Source: Paraspadella gotoi (Eukaryota; Chaetognatha). Taken from it: 64,000 nucleotides of DNA. Shown here one piece after another: positions 11,649 through 26,020 of the stretch. The position numbers and the translations under genes are program-made. The notes under the pieces were generated by a model. It searched no databases. It was not told the origin of the DNA and saw only the letters and a program-made list of their open reading frames with translations. Position 1 is the stretch's first letter; the number at the start of each line of letters is the position of its first letter. The stretch is taken from assembly GCA_051294375.1 (NCBI GenBank), contig CM119268.1:16583181-16647180 (forward strand). Reading direction: 5' to 3'.

Positions 11649-14600
11649 GCATGAGAGAGAAAGACCTTTTGGTAAGAATTTAAAACTTTACTCAAAAAAT
11701 TAAATTAAATCTTGGAATAAACAAACAAAAAAAACTTTAAGGACGCTTCACAAACTAATTAAACACGGAGGATTGTTTTTAAGTCCTGTACCAAAAAAGA
11801 GACCTTAAAACGTTAACATTAATTTCCTTCATTATGGAAGATAACATTGGTTAATAATGTTCATTAAAAAAACTACTGCTGCATTTTTGGTTAAAATTTG
11901 ATAATTCGTTTGTATGCAATAATTTTTTTTAAAGTAACTACTTAAACAGACCGTTACAACAGAATAAAACGTATTTTTAACCTTGGGTATGTAAGTTACC
12001 ATAGCACTAAAATGGCTGAACCGATTTTCTTTTAATTTACGCGAAGGATTACTTTTTTAATAATCTATTTTACCATTCATAACTTTTGATAATACATGCA
12101 TAAAATATAATTAAGAATTAACAGTAGCTTTTTTTTTGTACAGGACTCTATATCAATGTTAAATTTTCGTAAAATTTTTTATTAAATAGTGATTTTATAC
12201 TTGACAGTTCACAATTAAGGCTGAATTAGTCACGACGTTGAACGAGCAGCGAATGTCAATGCAAATTATGCCTTCTCGTGATTGCATTTTTTATACAGTA
12301 TGACATACACATTACACATACCAAATCCAGTTTGATCTAAGCAGTTTATCTTCATATTATTAAATAATGATAATGGTAATTCTCCATTGTAAGCGATTTT
12401 CTTTTTAGAACTATCTTTTTTATGTTAATTAATGAAAATAAATTTTGAAATCATACTGTTTTTAATTTTCGACAGATTTAACAAAACGGCCGCTATTTAT
12501 AAGACGGTGCCTTTTTGGTAATCGGATCGAGCGTCACTTAATAGTTTATTATTACAATAACAACGAAACATCCATCTTGGAAATGCCACTCATTGTCAAG
12601 CAAACGCATAAAAGCACTAGCAAATGCTTATTCTTAATTATTTTTCTCGTTATTTGTTGAAACCGTACGTGAGTCCACAAACCGCCTGTTCTTTCTTCTA
12701 TTCATTCTTTTTACTTGTATGGTGTTCGAATATTATCGATGTGTAAAAATTACTTTCAATGTTTTAAATAAGTAAAGAATACGGTTGTTTTCGAGGTTCC
12801 GTGGTTTTTGTAAGAGTATAATTAACGCTGAGGCGAGTTTATGTAGCACAACTTTTTAAGATTAATAAAGCATGTTTTTTTTTATCAAATTTTCAAGTAA
12901 TAGATGCAAAATTTTAAATTGCTTGTAATTTGCAGAACACAATATTGCACCGGAGATAAGAAAATTACGCAGTTTCTCTTAAAAATAAGAAATTATTTAG
13001 TTACAAAAAATATTGAATGGGAAATATTACAAAATTTTTATAGTAATAAGTGTCTAAAAGTTTTATGTCTCCTCTCATAGTTATACACATCCACTCGTTA
13101 AAGCCTTTACACTAGTGAAATTACGATCTAATGTAAACATGTCTGAAGTAACTCATGGGGTGGCTGATTAGCGAATATCAACTATGCAATACAACTTCAA
13201 TAAGCCGAGATTACCGTAATCTTTTTTTAAGCTACATTGTTCTGTTATCCAGTTAGCAGTAATCCCATGAAGTTTTTTTCTGTGTATTTATCGACATTAC
13301 AATCTTTTATACAGACAATACATCGATACTTCTTATACCCGTATTAGGAAACAATACTATGACCCGCCATAGAGATGCACTGCTAATGTTATTTACTCTT
13401 TGAAAGCATCTTTCTGTTTGTACACTTTGTAATGGCCATACAGCCATTTTCACGTTGTCGCAAGTATGTATAAGGCTGTTTTCGCTATGTTATTATAACA
13501 AGTTTAGCTCACATTGATTTTGTAGCTTATCCCCTCGTGTGTTTTATACCGAAATACAAATATTTGACTATTGTCAATGTTAAGAATGTCAGTTTCAAGT
13601 GAAATTAGAAGTAGTAGTCCCCGTTAAATCGTGTTCGCCATACAAAATTTGTTGACAAATTACATTTCGGATACAAAAACGTGATATATAATAATTGAAG
13701 GCCCCAGTTTAAAAAATTTTCAATTGATCCTTGCGTTATGTGACTCGTCCTTTCGGGTATAATCTCCTCATGTTATAATGTCCTACGCTTTCATTTCGCG
13801 CTTTATCTTAAAATATTAGTTTATTACGTCACAAATTAAACGATAGGCTTCAAGAAATAAATAACAATAACAATATTTTAATTAAACGCGGCACAGAATA
13901 GTAGTTTAAAATTTTTCAAACAAAGAACAAATTTAAATGTTACATTGTAATTACACGAGAAAATGACGTCTTGATAAATTGTTATTTTATTTTGTTAAAA
14001 CTAATTTTTAAAAAAAATTAACCATTCGAACAAATTTTGTTTTCAATTTTGTTCGAATTTAATGAAAATTTCAACTTTTTATTTTAGGATTTTAGTAGGA
14101 TTTGTTTCTGCTCATTTAGTTTAGAACGCCTTTGGGCAGAGGTCAGCCTACCGTTGTTGAATTTTCTCGCGTTGCCAATAGAATAGATCAAGATTTGAAT
14201 TAGCTGTTGAACCCAACTTCATAAACGTTAATTTAGGTAAATTAGCTTTTTGATACTCACGTTTTATACTTTTTTATAAAACTAAAAACTACTGAATTTA
14301 AACGAACTAAACTTGCTGTTTGCATTTGCCATTATTATGTGACGCATATCTTTGTCATTTTTATGTATGATTCCTGTTCTTGTTCAAACATGCTCATTCG
14401 TAAATAAAAAATAATGTAAAAAATACCTCGAATATTTGATTTTTACACATGGCACGTAAACAACTAGCTACAAATCAACTATATAACGAGTTGGAAGGAA
14501 CATGGTCTTTTTTTTTTTAAATATTTAAAATCGAAAAAATAACATTGCGAACAATGTAAACAATAACAAAATTCAAAACTAGGAAATGGGAGAAACGAGA

Positions 14601-14666
14601 TACTAGTAAAAGAATTATTTACTTGGAGTCATCGAAAAGAAATGGAAAGAATTGAAAAGAGAAGAA
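11649..14666. other. AT-rich intergenic region and zinc-finger 3' UTR
   Basis: The stop codon TGA lies at 11646-11648 and an AATAAA follows at 11716-11721, a plausible polyadenylation signal. The remaining 3 kb is AT-rich with no long ORF on either strand and no recognisable RNA gene. The convergent EXTL3 gene ends at 14667. Confidence 0.7.
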
Positions 14667-17600
14667 TTAAATAAATTTAAAGCATTTTTGCTTGTCGTGG
14701 GGGAGCCTCGTCTTGAAGAGAACAGAGTCGACGCGGAACTGAGTGTTGAGAAGGGGCATATATCCGTAGATCTCGGCGAAACGATTGATGCACCGATGTC
14801 GCTCTTGGAAATGAGAGTCGTCGCTTGACAAAGCCACCGGGCATCCGGGACATCTGAGTTACGGGCAAGGGCAGTTGGTTCAATCGAGAAATCAAATTGG
14901 CTTAGAAAAAAAGAAAAAGAGTAGAATGGGCGAAAATGGCTTACCTGAACGTCCATCTCGACGTGACTTTGATGGGAGGCGCCCTCGTGATGTGGGCGAC
15001 GAGAAAGTTCATCGCGATGTCCTCGCAATTGATAAAGTCGTCCACTAGTTGACGGATGGCGGAGGGCATAGAGTACGTGTAGGCGTACAGATAGTATTTG
15101 TGAAGGAAGGCTGCGCCGGTCAGCACCATCGAAAGTTCGCAGCTGGAAGGGAGGAAGTTTCTAGAAATAGTAATTTGCCATCTCTCCCATTGACCCATTG
15201 ACCCGGCATATACAATGTAACCCTATTATACATAAACGTCGAGTTACTTGGAAATACCTATAATTAGAGTTGTAATGCCAAACGTTGTTGACGACGTCGT
15301 AGGCGTGGAAGCGACCGGGAAAGCCAACGAGACGATGGCGCGCTTCTCGCCAAACGCGAAAACCGAAGAGAATCTCGTCGTGGCGCAAGTGTGCGTCGTC
15401 GTCGATGGAAAGGACGGCGTCTGTCTCGATGGCGTCGAAGGGGAGGAATCTGGGTTTGGATGACGATACGAGGTAAGATAAGGTAAGAGGTAAGATAAGA
15501 AAATTGCGATGAAATCTGTTTCGATAGCGCCAGTTATAAGTTGTACCAAGAGTCCGAGGCCTTTTGGTAATAAACACCCCGCCCGGATCATTACTGCCGA
15601 CGACACAAATTATTATTTTTTTTTTTAATTGAAAATACTTTCCAGAAGGCTACTTGGCGACAGCGTGCCGTTCTATGGTGAAATTATATTGCGGCGGGCG
15701 CGTCTCTCCCTCGATGATGGAGATAATCATCGCCAAAAGGATGATGGCGAAGATCGTAAGTAAAAGCATTCTCGCAGCCCATAGAAAAGGTTTGGTGGAG
15801 TTTCAACCCAATTTATATGAATTTTTTTAAAAATAAGCAAATCGTTGTCACTATCAGATCCAAAAGATACTAGCAAATCTCTACAAATCTCTCGTTAAAC
15901 CATTGCTTTTTCTATATCTATTTGATATAAAACTCCAACAAACTATTTAATACAGACAAAACAACGTTGAGATATTCCATTGTATTCCACGCAGACTGAC
16001 GCTGCTCGTGATTGAAATCGTCTTTTCTTTCGTAACATTTCGTGTCGCGTTGATCGCGTGATGTAATTTAGAGATGAAATGTTAGCAACATGCTCTGCTC
16101 TTCATTCCGACACGATTAAAAAAGGCAATTATTCGTTTTATGCTAACATATTTGATTTTTTTTATTATTATTTTTGTTTGTTTGTTTTTGTTTCATATGG
16201 ATATAGATATTGTAAATTATCTTTAACTTTGGTCGTTAAACAAAAAAAAGACAGTTTTTTCACAAAGAATATGGCAAAAGATATAAATCTTGAATTACGT
16301 ACCTGTTGTTGAGGCTGTTTTTGGTCGTACGAACAACGACATAAGGCACGGAGATTTCAGGCCACCGCAAATCTTCCATGGGAGGTTTGGGCGCGTTCCA
16401 AACAACAACCACCTTTAAGGAAGACGGCATTTAATTTTAATGAGACAAATATTTAATAAAAACGAATTAAAAATAAATGTACAATTAAAAGAACCTTGTT
16501 GAGATGTGGCAAACCGGACAAACGCTGAAGCGCGTTCATAAGAACCGTTTCCCTTTCGTAAGTGAGCATGACGATGGTAAACTGCTCACGTGGGTGGTTG
16601 CCGCCTGCAATTTTCAAAACAAAAAAAAAAAAATCTCAAAAGTATAGTGATCTAGCCAAACGTTACTATCAAAGAAAATTAATGAAAAAATCTGAAAAAA
16701 ATATGAATGATTGATGCAATAACGAATTATTGATATAATAGTAATTGATTGATTGATGTAATAATAATTGATTGATTGATATAAAAGTAATTGATTAATT
16801 GATATAATAGTAATTGATATAATAATAATTAATTGATTGATGTAATAGTAATTGATTGATTAATATAATAGTAATTGATTGATTGATGCGATAATAACCA
16901 ATATTGATGCGATGATAACCAAAATATTGATGCAATGATAACCAAAGGAGAGATGCGATGATAATTAAAGGATTGATGCGATGATAATCAAATGATTGAT
17001 GCGATGATAACTAAATATTAATGCAAAATTAACCAAATAAGGCGATAACCAAATGATGGATTAACAAAGTAATGGAGGTGATGATAATCATTCATTGAAA
17101 TGATGATAATCTTTCATTGATGAGTTGATAGTCATAGAAAAAAAGAACGACATTTTTAGCTTCCTATGTTTACATACGAGCTATTTTAAATGTTAAAACA
17201 GCGTGACGATGATGACGACAACGACGACGACTATGGTCAAAAGCAGAAACGAATTTACATCTCGCCCAAGTCGGGCATTCGCCCGTCTGGCGAGATGAAA
17301 AGAGAATGTTAACTGGCTGGTTTAGCTTTTTATTTTTAGAAAAAACGTACCCAAAGACTCCGTGAACTCCTTGCCGCTTCCGCCGGCGCCCTTGCCTATG
17401 GGACGGAAGCCTCGAGCGGAACCCATGAATTTCGCGTCAGAGGGAAGGACGGGGTCCCAGGGAAGAGAGGGGTACATATGGAAAGGGTCTAGTTGCCTAA
17501 TGTGAAAAGAATGAAATACAAAATGAATACAATCGTTTTCTAGGCAAAAATTGAAAATATTACAAAGATTAAAAAGAAATAGTATCTAAATAATAGAGAT

Positions 17601-18596
17601 TAAGTTTTTCCCACTAACGTGTTCCACGAGTGATCCATGTCTAGGGAAAAATTTCTGGCAAAGGCAATCGAGGGGAAAGGGGGTTCGACGGGACCGAGTG
17701 CGTCGTCGCCTTCGGGCTCGGGGGCGGGCAGTTCCAGCTTCATGGGGGTGAAGCTTGTATTGAACACAGACGACGAAGGTTCAGACTGGTAAGAGAGAAT
17801 AAACGTTGAACAGTATTGTCTTCGATAATTTGTTGAAAGTTTTTCTCGTCAAACCTGAATAGGTGAGGGAGGGATTTTGAGCCGAGTCCTGTAGAGAGCG
17901 ACGAGGGAGTTGAAGATGGATTCCGAGGACGAAAAGTACGTCTCGTAAAGACGACGAGCCTGCAGGCGTCGCGACAGGATGTCGCTGCCGGGGAAAAAAA
18001 GAAGGGATCCATTACGTTGGTCCTCGACACTCAGGCTTCTTATCACTCCGCAGTTTGCAGAATCTGATTTTTTTTGTCCCCCCCTTTCTCTCTCTCTCTC
18101 TCACCTGTCGGAAAAGGTTCGAAGAACAAAATGCATCTCAGTTATCCTCGCTTTCGGCAAATCGACCACCACGTCCTTCCAGTCAATCACATCGGAAAAA
18201 GGGAGCACGTAGGCGTCTGCAACCGGAAAAAGTATATTCATTATTCAACATGGAATTTTTTTTTTCCTTTCCAACTCCATCCATTCTCTTATACTCACTC
18301 TTATCCCCAACGATGACGGGCACGGCGCCAAACTTGAGGGCCTCTGCAAATCTCGCTGCGAAGGAGGTTGTGGAGATGCGAGTCCAGACGCCTGGAGCGT
18401 GAAACTTGGCGTCTTCGTTAAACGAGGCGGCCATCGGGGACCCGCCAAAATTTAACAGTCCCGCTTCTGGCGCGAAGATCACCGTGAAAGTAGAGTTGGA
18501 CAAAATTTCGCCTACACAGGATAGGAATACCCACGATCAAAGAACAAATACAGAATTTTGGAAGGAAAGAGATTAGAAAGGACGAAGACGACATTG

Positions 18597-18641
<45 letters not shown>

Positions 18642-20840
18642 TTATAATTAATAAACATACCTCTTTTTTCGTGGTCGCCGCAGAGACGCCACTCGCTTAT
18701 CCTCCAGTTCGAAGCAGTTGTTTTCTCGTGACTCACGCAATTTAGGTCGATGAAGCACGAATCGGGAGTCTCAGACTTGTTCATCGATTTCAAAGTATTT
18801 ATCACAGATTCGATTCCCTCCTTCGTTCGAACGAAGTTGAAAATGTAAGAAGAGAACGTAGAGCGGATAACCGTGGGACGTTAGAAAGAAAAAAAAAATA
18901 ATGATCGAGTTAAAAGTCCTTTTCAGCTATAAAGATACGCGATGTCTCAGTTATCTACTTACATTTGTATCATTATATTTTCAAATAAGGAGAGAAACCT
19001 TACCATAAGCCTCCTTTGAGAGCGTAAAAAACTTACCTCCGGGACGCCGCTTACGGCCCGACTGCCCTGAAAGGAGACGAAGTAGCGCCGTCTGGCGGGA
19101 AGGACACGAGGAAGATCGTCCCAGGCGTCGCCGTGGGATCGGGGGGTAAGGAGAGGAGGCAGAACAACGTCGAACCCGAAACGAAATGGTAAGGACGGGG
19201 AAAAAAGGGATGATGCGATCATCGCACGCCCTGAATATGGGATTGTGGAATATCAGAAACTGTTTCTAGTGAAAACTTTGAGGACTATCAAACTATTTCA
19301 GGTTTACCTGTATTGACTTCGGATAGTAGGGACGAGGTAGAGTTGGACAGGAGCCGCAGGTCTGCGATCACGTGATTTCTGCCGTCGCCTTTCCAGTGAG
19401 GCAACGACCTCAGACGCTTTTCCACGGACGCTGGGTCATCTGACGCTGAAATTAGTTTACAAAGCTTGTTGAATTAATTATGGGTTCTTTTAAGTACTAA
19501 TTTAATAAATATTTCAACGACAGTCGAAAACAAACCTAATTTTTGGTTCCCGACGAGCACCAGAAAAAGGCAAGCTCGTCGATCGTCAAAGGTTGAGTGG
19601 GGATTGAGCTGGAGGGCGCGGGCGAAGGATTTCGTCAAAAACGAAGAAGGGGACCCGAGCGAAGAGAACTCGTCCGGGTTGTAGACGTACACTGAAGACA
19701 TCGAAGAAAAACGTTAAGAAAATATCTAAATTCAAAGTTAGTAAGCGTTATCAAAATTAACCACTTCATATTATTCATTAAAAAAAGGTTTACCCGGAAA
19801 TCCTGACGTAACAGAGCATCTCGTCAGGTCGAAGCATCCCCCGTCCAAACTGCAGCGGGTCCTCAACGCCGGTTCCGGCATCGGCAGAGTTTCCTGAGCA
19901 GAGGGCGGAGGCGTCAGACGGATTGGCGCCAGAATTTCCGGCGTTTCGGCCTCGACGGCCTCGCGGTGCCGGAGGCGAGCCTGGTCTATGGTCACCTTCA
20001 GCCGATCCAACTCCTGCGGATGACACCAGAATTTTAATAAATAATAAACTAAAAGGCATCAAAATCTAACTTTTCCGCCCTCACCTGCTTTTTAGTTTCG
20101 TAAGACGCCTTGAGATTTTCGATGTGCACGTGATACTGAGAGATTTCCGCCTGCAGCGTCTGACGTTTATTTTCCAACTCGCGCAACTCGTTGTTCACAC
20201 TCGTCTTAATGCGGACAAGTTCGTCTACGCGAAACCTAAACGTTTGTATATTGGGCATCGTGGTTTTTGAAAATTTAGATGGAAACAAAATTTTTTTCAG
20301 TTGCTTTAACTTATCACAACTACTGCCCCAACTCCAACGCTTAAAGATAAATTCCCAACCGTATTTCCAAAATTCTCAATTACCTCAGATCTGCCACATG
20401 CCCCTCCAATTCTTCCCGCGTGGAATGATCCAACTTGGTACGGCCTCTTCGCGTGCCAGGTCCCCCCTCTGCCTCCTCAGCTGACGCCATGTTGGAGATG
20501 TAATAGTGGGCGACGAGGGGGACGGTGATGAGGATAACCAAAAGAGTTCCTGGAGGGTCGGTTTACGGGGCAAGGGAAAAAACAGTAATAATTAAAAAGC
20601 AATTTCAAATAATTTACAAATAGACGAATAGTATAGGTCATTTTCTAATTACTTATAGATGGTAATATTAATATATAACTTACTATGAATATAGTAATAT
20701 TTATTTCACATACCTATGAGTCTAGAGAGTCGAATGTGCGTTAGCCATACTAAGAGTCCGTTAGCTGAACGGCCACGGCACGGACCGACTGATGAAGGGT
20801 TTCCACCGATCAGAGACAATTGATCGCCGAAAGACGTCAT
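14667..20840 (-). CDS. EXTL3: Exostosin-like 3 / brother of tout-velu glycosyltransferase, complete
   Basis: Eighteen exons, from 5': 20714-20840, 20384-20549, 20085-20235, 19794-20013, 19536-19691, 19308-19445, 19037-19230, 18661-18820, 18299-18511, 18105-18216, 17855-17984, 17619-17785, 17351-17496, 16495-16604, 16303-16412, 15258-15449, 14945-15142, 14667-14853; 958 aa, near the family size. It is a type II membrane protein: anchor near residues 43-61 ([11 protein letters not shown]), then a coiled coil (about 100-175, with [10 protein letters not shown]), the exostosin domain ([26 protein letters not shown]) and a C-terminal GT64-type domain with the DDD metal motif ([13 protein letters not shown], about residue 782) and the conserved end [10 protein letters not shown]. 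In the family, the N-acetylglucosaminyltransferase activity acts on the linkage tetrasaccharide to start heparan sulfate in the ER/Golgi; fly botv and worm rib-2 are the invertebrate orthologues. The acceptor before 18820 is weak, but phase supports it. Nothing suggests inactivation. Confidence 0.96.
16690..17130. repeat. Degenerate minisatellite in an EXTL3 intron
   Basis: Successive units of about 17-22 bp (TTGATTGATATAATAGTAAT grading into TTGATGCGATGATAACCAAA) fill most of the intron 16605-17350. The unit changes gradually along the array, suggesting repeated slippage or unequal exchange. No coding content. Confidence 0.85.
18597..18642. repeat. TAA trinucleotide microsatellite
   Basis: A run of AAT/TAA units in the EXTL3 intron between exons 18661-18820 and 18299-18511. 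It is close to the exon edge but does not touch the donor. Confidence 0.95.
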
Positions 20841-23516
20841 TTTTATCCTTTAATGTCAACAGCTAAGGCAATGTTGACATGTCGATGTTTGATTTTACGC
20901 TATTTGTAGCAGAAATTGTGCGAAAGCGAGCAGTATCGTCTTTGGCATTGTAGCGTGGGAGAGAGGTAGCGTCGTAAACTTCTTTGGGAAAGTTTGGTGA
21001 AGTCATTTTTAGGGTTAGTCACAGGTTCGCCAAGAAAGTAGCTTCTCTTTCGGTGTCATTACTACGCGCGAGAGAAAGAAATAAATCAATAACAAGAAAA
21101 TAAGAACAATGGAAATGAATGTTTAAAAAGCTGGGGAAAAAACGTGAAAACAATTTTTAGCGCTAGAAATTAATTTATCCCGCTAGAGATCGTTGGTCTC
21201 TTCCAACTGCTTGTCAGACTGTTATTTTAAGAACCAGTAGTACCTCTTCCGACCTAACCCATCCTTCCGACCCACCCATCCTTAAACCCAGCTACTGGTC
21301 AAAGAAATTGCGGAGTCACGCGAAAAGACGATTTCTTTCCTTTCTACCACATTTTTTTTCTTTAGGCAAGAAAAAGGGGGAGCTATTTCTAGGGAAATCA
21401 GCTCACGAAATTGCCCGGCCCAGAAAAAAAAAAGGAAGAAAAATAAAAAAAATCGGAAAAAAGGAGGCACTTCCCGCTTCAAAGCGGGTGAGTGACACGA
21501 GAGTGACTCATTTTTACGAATGGAAATTTAATAAAATAAAATAATCACAGAATTTTCGCAAAATTTAAAAATATGGAAAACTTTAACCCAGATTTTGTCT
21601 TCTTTCAGCGAACTCATCCCATCCAAACTGAGCACGATTTCCGCGCAAAAATTCGAACAATCAAGATCGAGAGCGATTAGGAGAAGATGAGGAACGTGAC
21701 TCGTCAATTATCGCGACGACGATCGTAAATTGGTTCGCGTTCGAAAATCCCGCCGCCGATACGATGAAAAACCCCGATTTGAATTTTATTCCCGGTTTTT
21801 GTGGCACAAAAGAGCCTTTCGCTTTGTTTATTGAACAATCGCGTGCGAGGGACGATCGAACGCGCGATCGAAAGAACGAAAAAAGTGAGGGGAAAAAGCG
21901 AAAGATGAATTAAAAAAAAAGAAAACTATGGCCTCGCGGCCCGGTTCTGAAGAACTTTTTACGGCCGTCGTGAATTTCGAAAATGTTTATTTTTGTAAGT
22001 TATGCATTCATAAATCTCGGAAACAGATGCGCGGATGACGTCAGCGACGCGCTCGCTGTTTTTTTTCGTGGGGAGTTGAGGGAGAGAAAGGGAGGGATCG
22101 TTATGTAGCTTAAAAACATCCCGCGAATTATTTTCCGTGAAGATCGAGCACCAATGATGTATAACCGTCCTGACCGAATCCCGCGGCTATATTTTTGGAC
22201 GAGAAAAAGGCGATGTTTTTAAAGTAATTTGGAGAATTTTTTTTATTGCTTCCCATTTTTCCACTTGAATTAAACATGGGGGGAAAAGCTATTATCAGCC
22301 TCGAACAAAAATAAATACTTCGTTAATTTTAACCCTTTTTTGGTCTTCATTTTGAGAGAATTCTCCCGATGCTGTAATATTCAAGCGTCTGGGAATTGTT
22401 AAGAGTACGTAAGTAGAGCAAATTAAATGGCCTTGTCTTTTAAGCTGAGGACGGTACGAGCTTTGGCTCGTTGGCCATTCAATTTTGGCTTCGACAGGGA
22501 GCTCATCATTCATTGAATCTCCCAAATCGGCTCGCCCTTGCCAATTATCGACTCCGGAGGCCTCGGGATCAAATAGGTCGGATAGAAAGAAGAGCCACGC
22601 GATCGATGTCTGACGCCACGCCCGCCCCCCCTATTCGCTTTTTGGCCGCTTGTTCCGCCCATATCCATATCTCAAAACTAACTGAAAAGTTTGCAGGATT
22701 AGAGACTCAAGATAAGGACGCGATCAATATTCTTAACTTAAAAATTGATTCATTAAGTGACCAGAGGTTCAAACCTCCCCACGTTGAAATAGAGTAACGA
22801 CCGTACAAACTCGTTGTTACTCTCTCATGTTACGCTCTCAAAGTTATGGCGAGAAAAGAAAAGGCGTTGACGGGCCAAAAAGCAATTAGTTCGAAAGCGA
22901 AAGTCGCAAGGTTTTTAACTTTCTGAAAAGAGGACGAATCGGTGAGTATGAAATGAGAAAAAAATAACTTCACACTCTATTACTTTTACACGCACGTGCA
23001 CACCTACCCCCTCCCCAAAAAAGAAAAAGTTTTTTGGTTCAGTTTATTTAATTGCGACGACGGTTGTTTACGTTTAGAAAACGAGAAAAACTTGAATGGT
23101 TAAGTGTTTTTGAATTCGCAATGAAACTACTGAGCCAAAAAAACTAGATTTTATTCTCTTGAAGGATTAGTTTTCATATGTTGATTTGGCTATTTTTAGG
23201 AGTTTTTTTATCGTAATTTGAAAAAATCGATAATTTTGAAAAAAATCTAAAATATGTTTCTTGTGCAGATCAAATTAATGAGCTGGATAATAATTAAACC
23301 TAAGAAAAGAGAACAAAAAAATTTTCGGTATATACCTGTTACTGTTACTGTGATATGTTCGAATAAACGAGTCACGATAGATTTCCTTCTCAAAAAATAA
23401 AACAAAACAAAACAAAAAAATTATGTGAATGAATGTGATTTTTTAATTTTCCGTTGATGAGTGGAGCACATGTTGTTCGTCGTTTTAAGATCGAGAAAGC
23501 GCGTGCAAAAAAAAAA

Positions 23517-23524
<8 letters not shown>

Positions 23525-23608
<84 letters not shown>
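23525..23608. repeat. GA microsatellite
   Basis: Near-perfect GA dinucleotide array preceded by an A run. Both-strand ORFs through it (RERE or SLSL repeats) are artefacts. Confidence 0.95.
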
Positions 23609-23612
<4 letters not shown>

Positions 23613-24291
23613 GAAGCGAGAAGAGGGGATAGGGACTTCAGAGAATAAAGGATAAAAACGGATAAATGGGGGTAATTGGGGTGGGGATGAAAGATAAGCT
23701 TCATTTGGGGAGACGTGAAATAAAAGACGCGAACCTGGCGGAAAAAGGTCGGGGGGCTGAAAGAGCCAAAATCCAATCGACCACTAATTGTCGGCGAAGA
23801 AGCTAAACCGTCGACGGCCTCGCGATTAAAATCCAGACGACGACCTTAAACGAGCCAGTTCGACGGGGAAAGATAAAACGTGAGGCCGGACAATATCTCC
23901 CCCCCCCCCAACGGCCCACTTAACTACTCCTGAGAGAGACGGTCGGAGAGGGTCTGGAAATGGAGGGAGGGGAGTGACAAGATAATGTGATGGTTTGGTT
24001 GGTTAGGGGCATTAAATAGATTGCTGAGAGAAGTCGGGGGGGGGGGGTTTAGAGTATGATTCGACATGAAAATTTAGTTTTCCGTAATTATGGTGTTATT
24101 ATAGTGTTATCTTTTTTTAAAAAAAGTATAATGTTTAGGTTCTAAAAATGCGATTGTAACGATTATATCATCATTGTAGTACAATTTGTACGGTTGTAAA
24201 GCCGGTTGATTTATAAATGTTACCGAAGTAGAGCATTAAACTGTGTTTCAGACAAAAAATCGAAGGATCGAGAAGATATAGTATTTTATAT

Positions 24292-24345
24292 AAAATTAGT
24301 CCAACCAATATAAAAACTATTTATTCAGTCAATAAGTTATTGTGG
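24292..24345 (+). repeat. Dispersed repeat copy (ATTGGTNCAACCAATATAAAAA family)
   Basis: Shares the core CCAACCAATATAAAAA and the following TTCA..CAATAAG with copies at 25934 and 29217, but is more diverged. Confidence 0.6.
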
Positions 24346-25933
24346 AGAGGCTCAGAAACAACCAGAAAAAGTAATAAGAATTATTATGGATTTTCCCGGA
24401 AATGGACAAGATTATTGTGGGATGGGTTTTGGCGAGAAGGGCTTAAGTTAAGATTATTAAAAAGAGATTCACAAGAACTCTCCTAGAAAAAAATGAAGAA
24501 AACTAATGATAAATCTGATATATTCATGATGTATTTATATTATTTGATCATCATGAATATCGGTTGTGCATTAAAGAAGGGAAGAAAAACCCAAAAGTCA
24601 ATTTTGAAAAGATTTTGGAAAGAATTAGTTCTCTTCAAAGAATGTAATAAAGTTGGTTTTATTCGTTGTTTATGGAGACTTTAGACCATTTAAGAGCTAT
24701 AAATCGAGACTCGAGAGACGAAAAATAAACTTTAATCCATGTTTTAGCAAGAAAAATTTTTGAGATGTTTATTTTTCTACTCAAATTGAATCCAGGCAGA
24801 TAACGACGGAAGATGGTATCGTTTACGCGTGAAATTTCGTTGTTCATTTTTCTTCTTGTCTATATTTAATTATTTATTTCAAAATTCAGTTTCTTTTTTT
24901 TTGTTACAAAATTAATTAAAATTAATTAAAATTAATTAACTAGACCACAATGGCGTTTTTATGGGTAGTTCTTTTAAGGATAAATAATATTACTTTAAAA
25001 AAAGCTAAGGCTAAAAATTCACAAGTTCAGGTAATTTATTTTCATCCGCGGCTCGCTGGATTTAATTTTCCGGGATTTAACGGAAGAAAAAAATAAGATC
25101 ACAAAAGCGCTCGAAGCCATGGTACAAAATTTAACAACGATAAAATATCCAGCATTCTCTCGCGAAATAAAAAAGAAAATTTGGAATGAAAAATGAAATT
25201 GAAGAAAGGGAAATGAAAGGGAGGAAACAGAGGGAGGAGATGAGGCGGAAAAAGGGCGAAAGGCAGAGAGGGGGGAGGGGGGTAGGGAGAGAGAAAGACC
25301 ACACCAACGTGGAAGACAGAAAGCAGGAAAGACGGTTTTCCAAGATAAGGGGATTAATTTAGTTGGCTGGATCAACCAATCAGGGGGTTGCTCACTAAGA
25401 AACATGATTGAATCGAAATTTTCACCAAATTTGTGGGAGTTTAAATTAAGTTAGTCCAAATTCTTTTGATAGAATCATAGATATAGGGTGAAAGAAAATA
25501 AGGGTAAAGCCATAGCTGAAATAATTTTTTTATTATATGTAATTTTTCAAGAATTCTGTTACAATCAACTTTCTTTTAATAATCCAGTGACAGCGTATTA
25601 TTTTTGTAATTCTTTGTATATAAAGTATTTCGTTACCGCATTCCACGAATATTTCTACAAAACGGCAATTTGCAAATTGATTATTCTACAAAAAGCTCAC
25701 CAAAGCGTTTAAAGATGTGTCAATTTATAATTAGTTTCCAAGATTTTTCTAGCGAAGCCAAAAAAAACCCAAAAACAACAAATTTCACAATAAAAACCTA
25801 AGCAGACATAGGGCTGAAAAAAAATCCAGGCATATATGCTAGCATGGATTCCTTTTTTACAAACATTAAATTGGTTGGAACAAAATGTGATTAATGTTCG
25901 TTAATTAAATCTGTCGATCTTTGGATTCCGAAG

Positions 25934-26020
25934 TATGAAATTGGTCCAACCAATATAAAAATTATCCATTCATTTAATTAATAAGCCATCTTGCCCCTGG
26001 CTTTGGTGGTTTAAGGCCTC
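25934..26020 (+). repeat. Dispersed repeat copy (ATTGGTNCAACCAATATAAAAA family)
   Basis: About 85 bp closely matches 29217-29315, including the tail with TTGCCCCTGGCTTTGG and GGTGGTTTAAGGCCTC. The shared end suggests a small mobile element or fragment of one. Confidence 0.8.
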
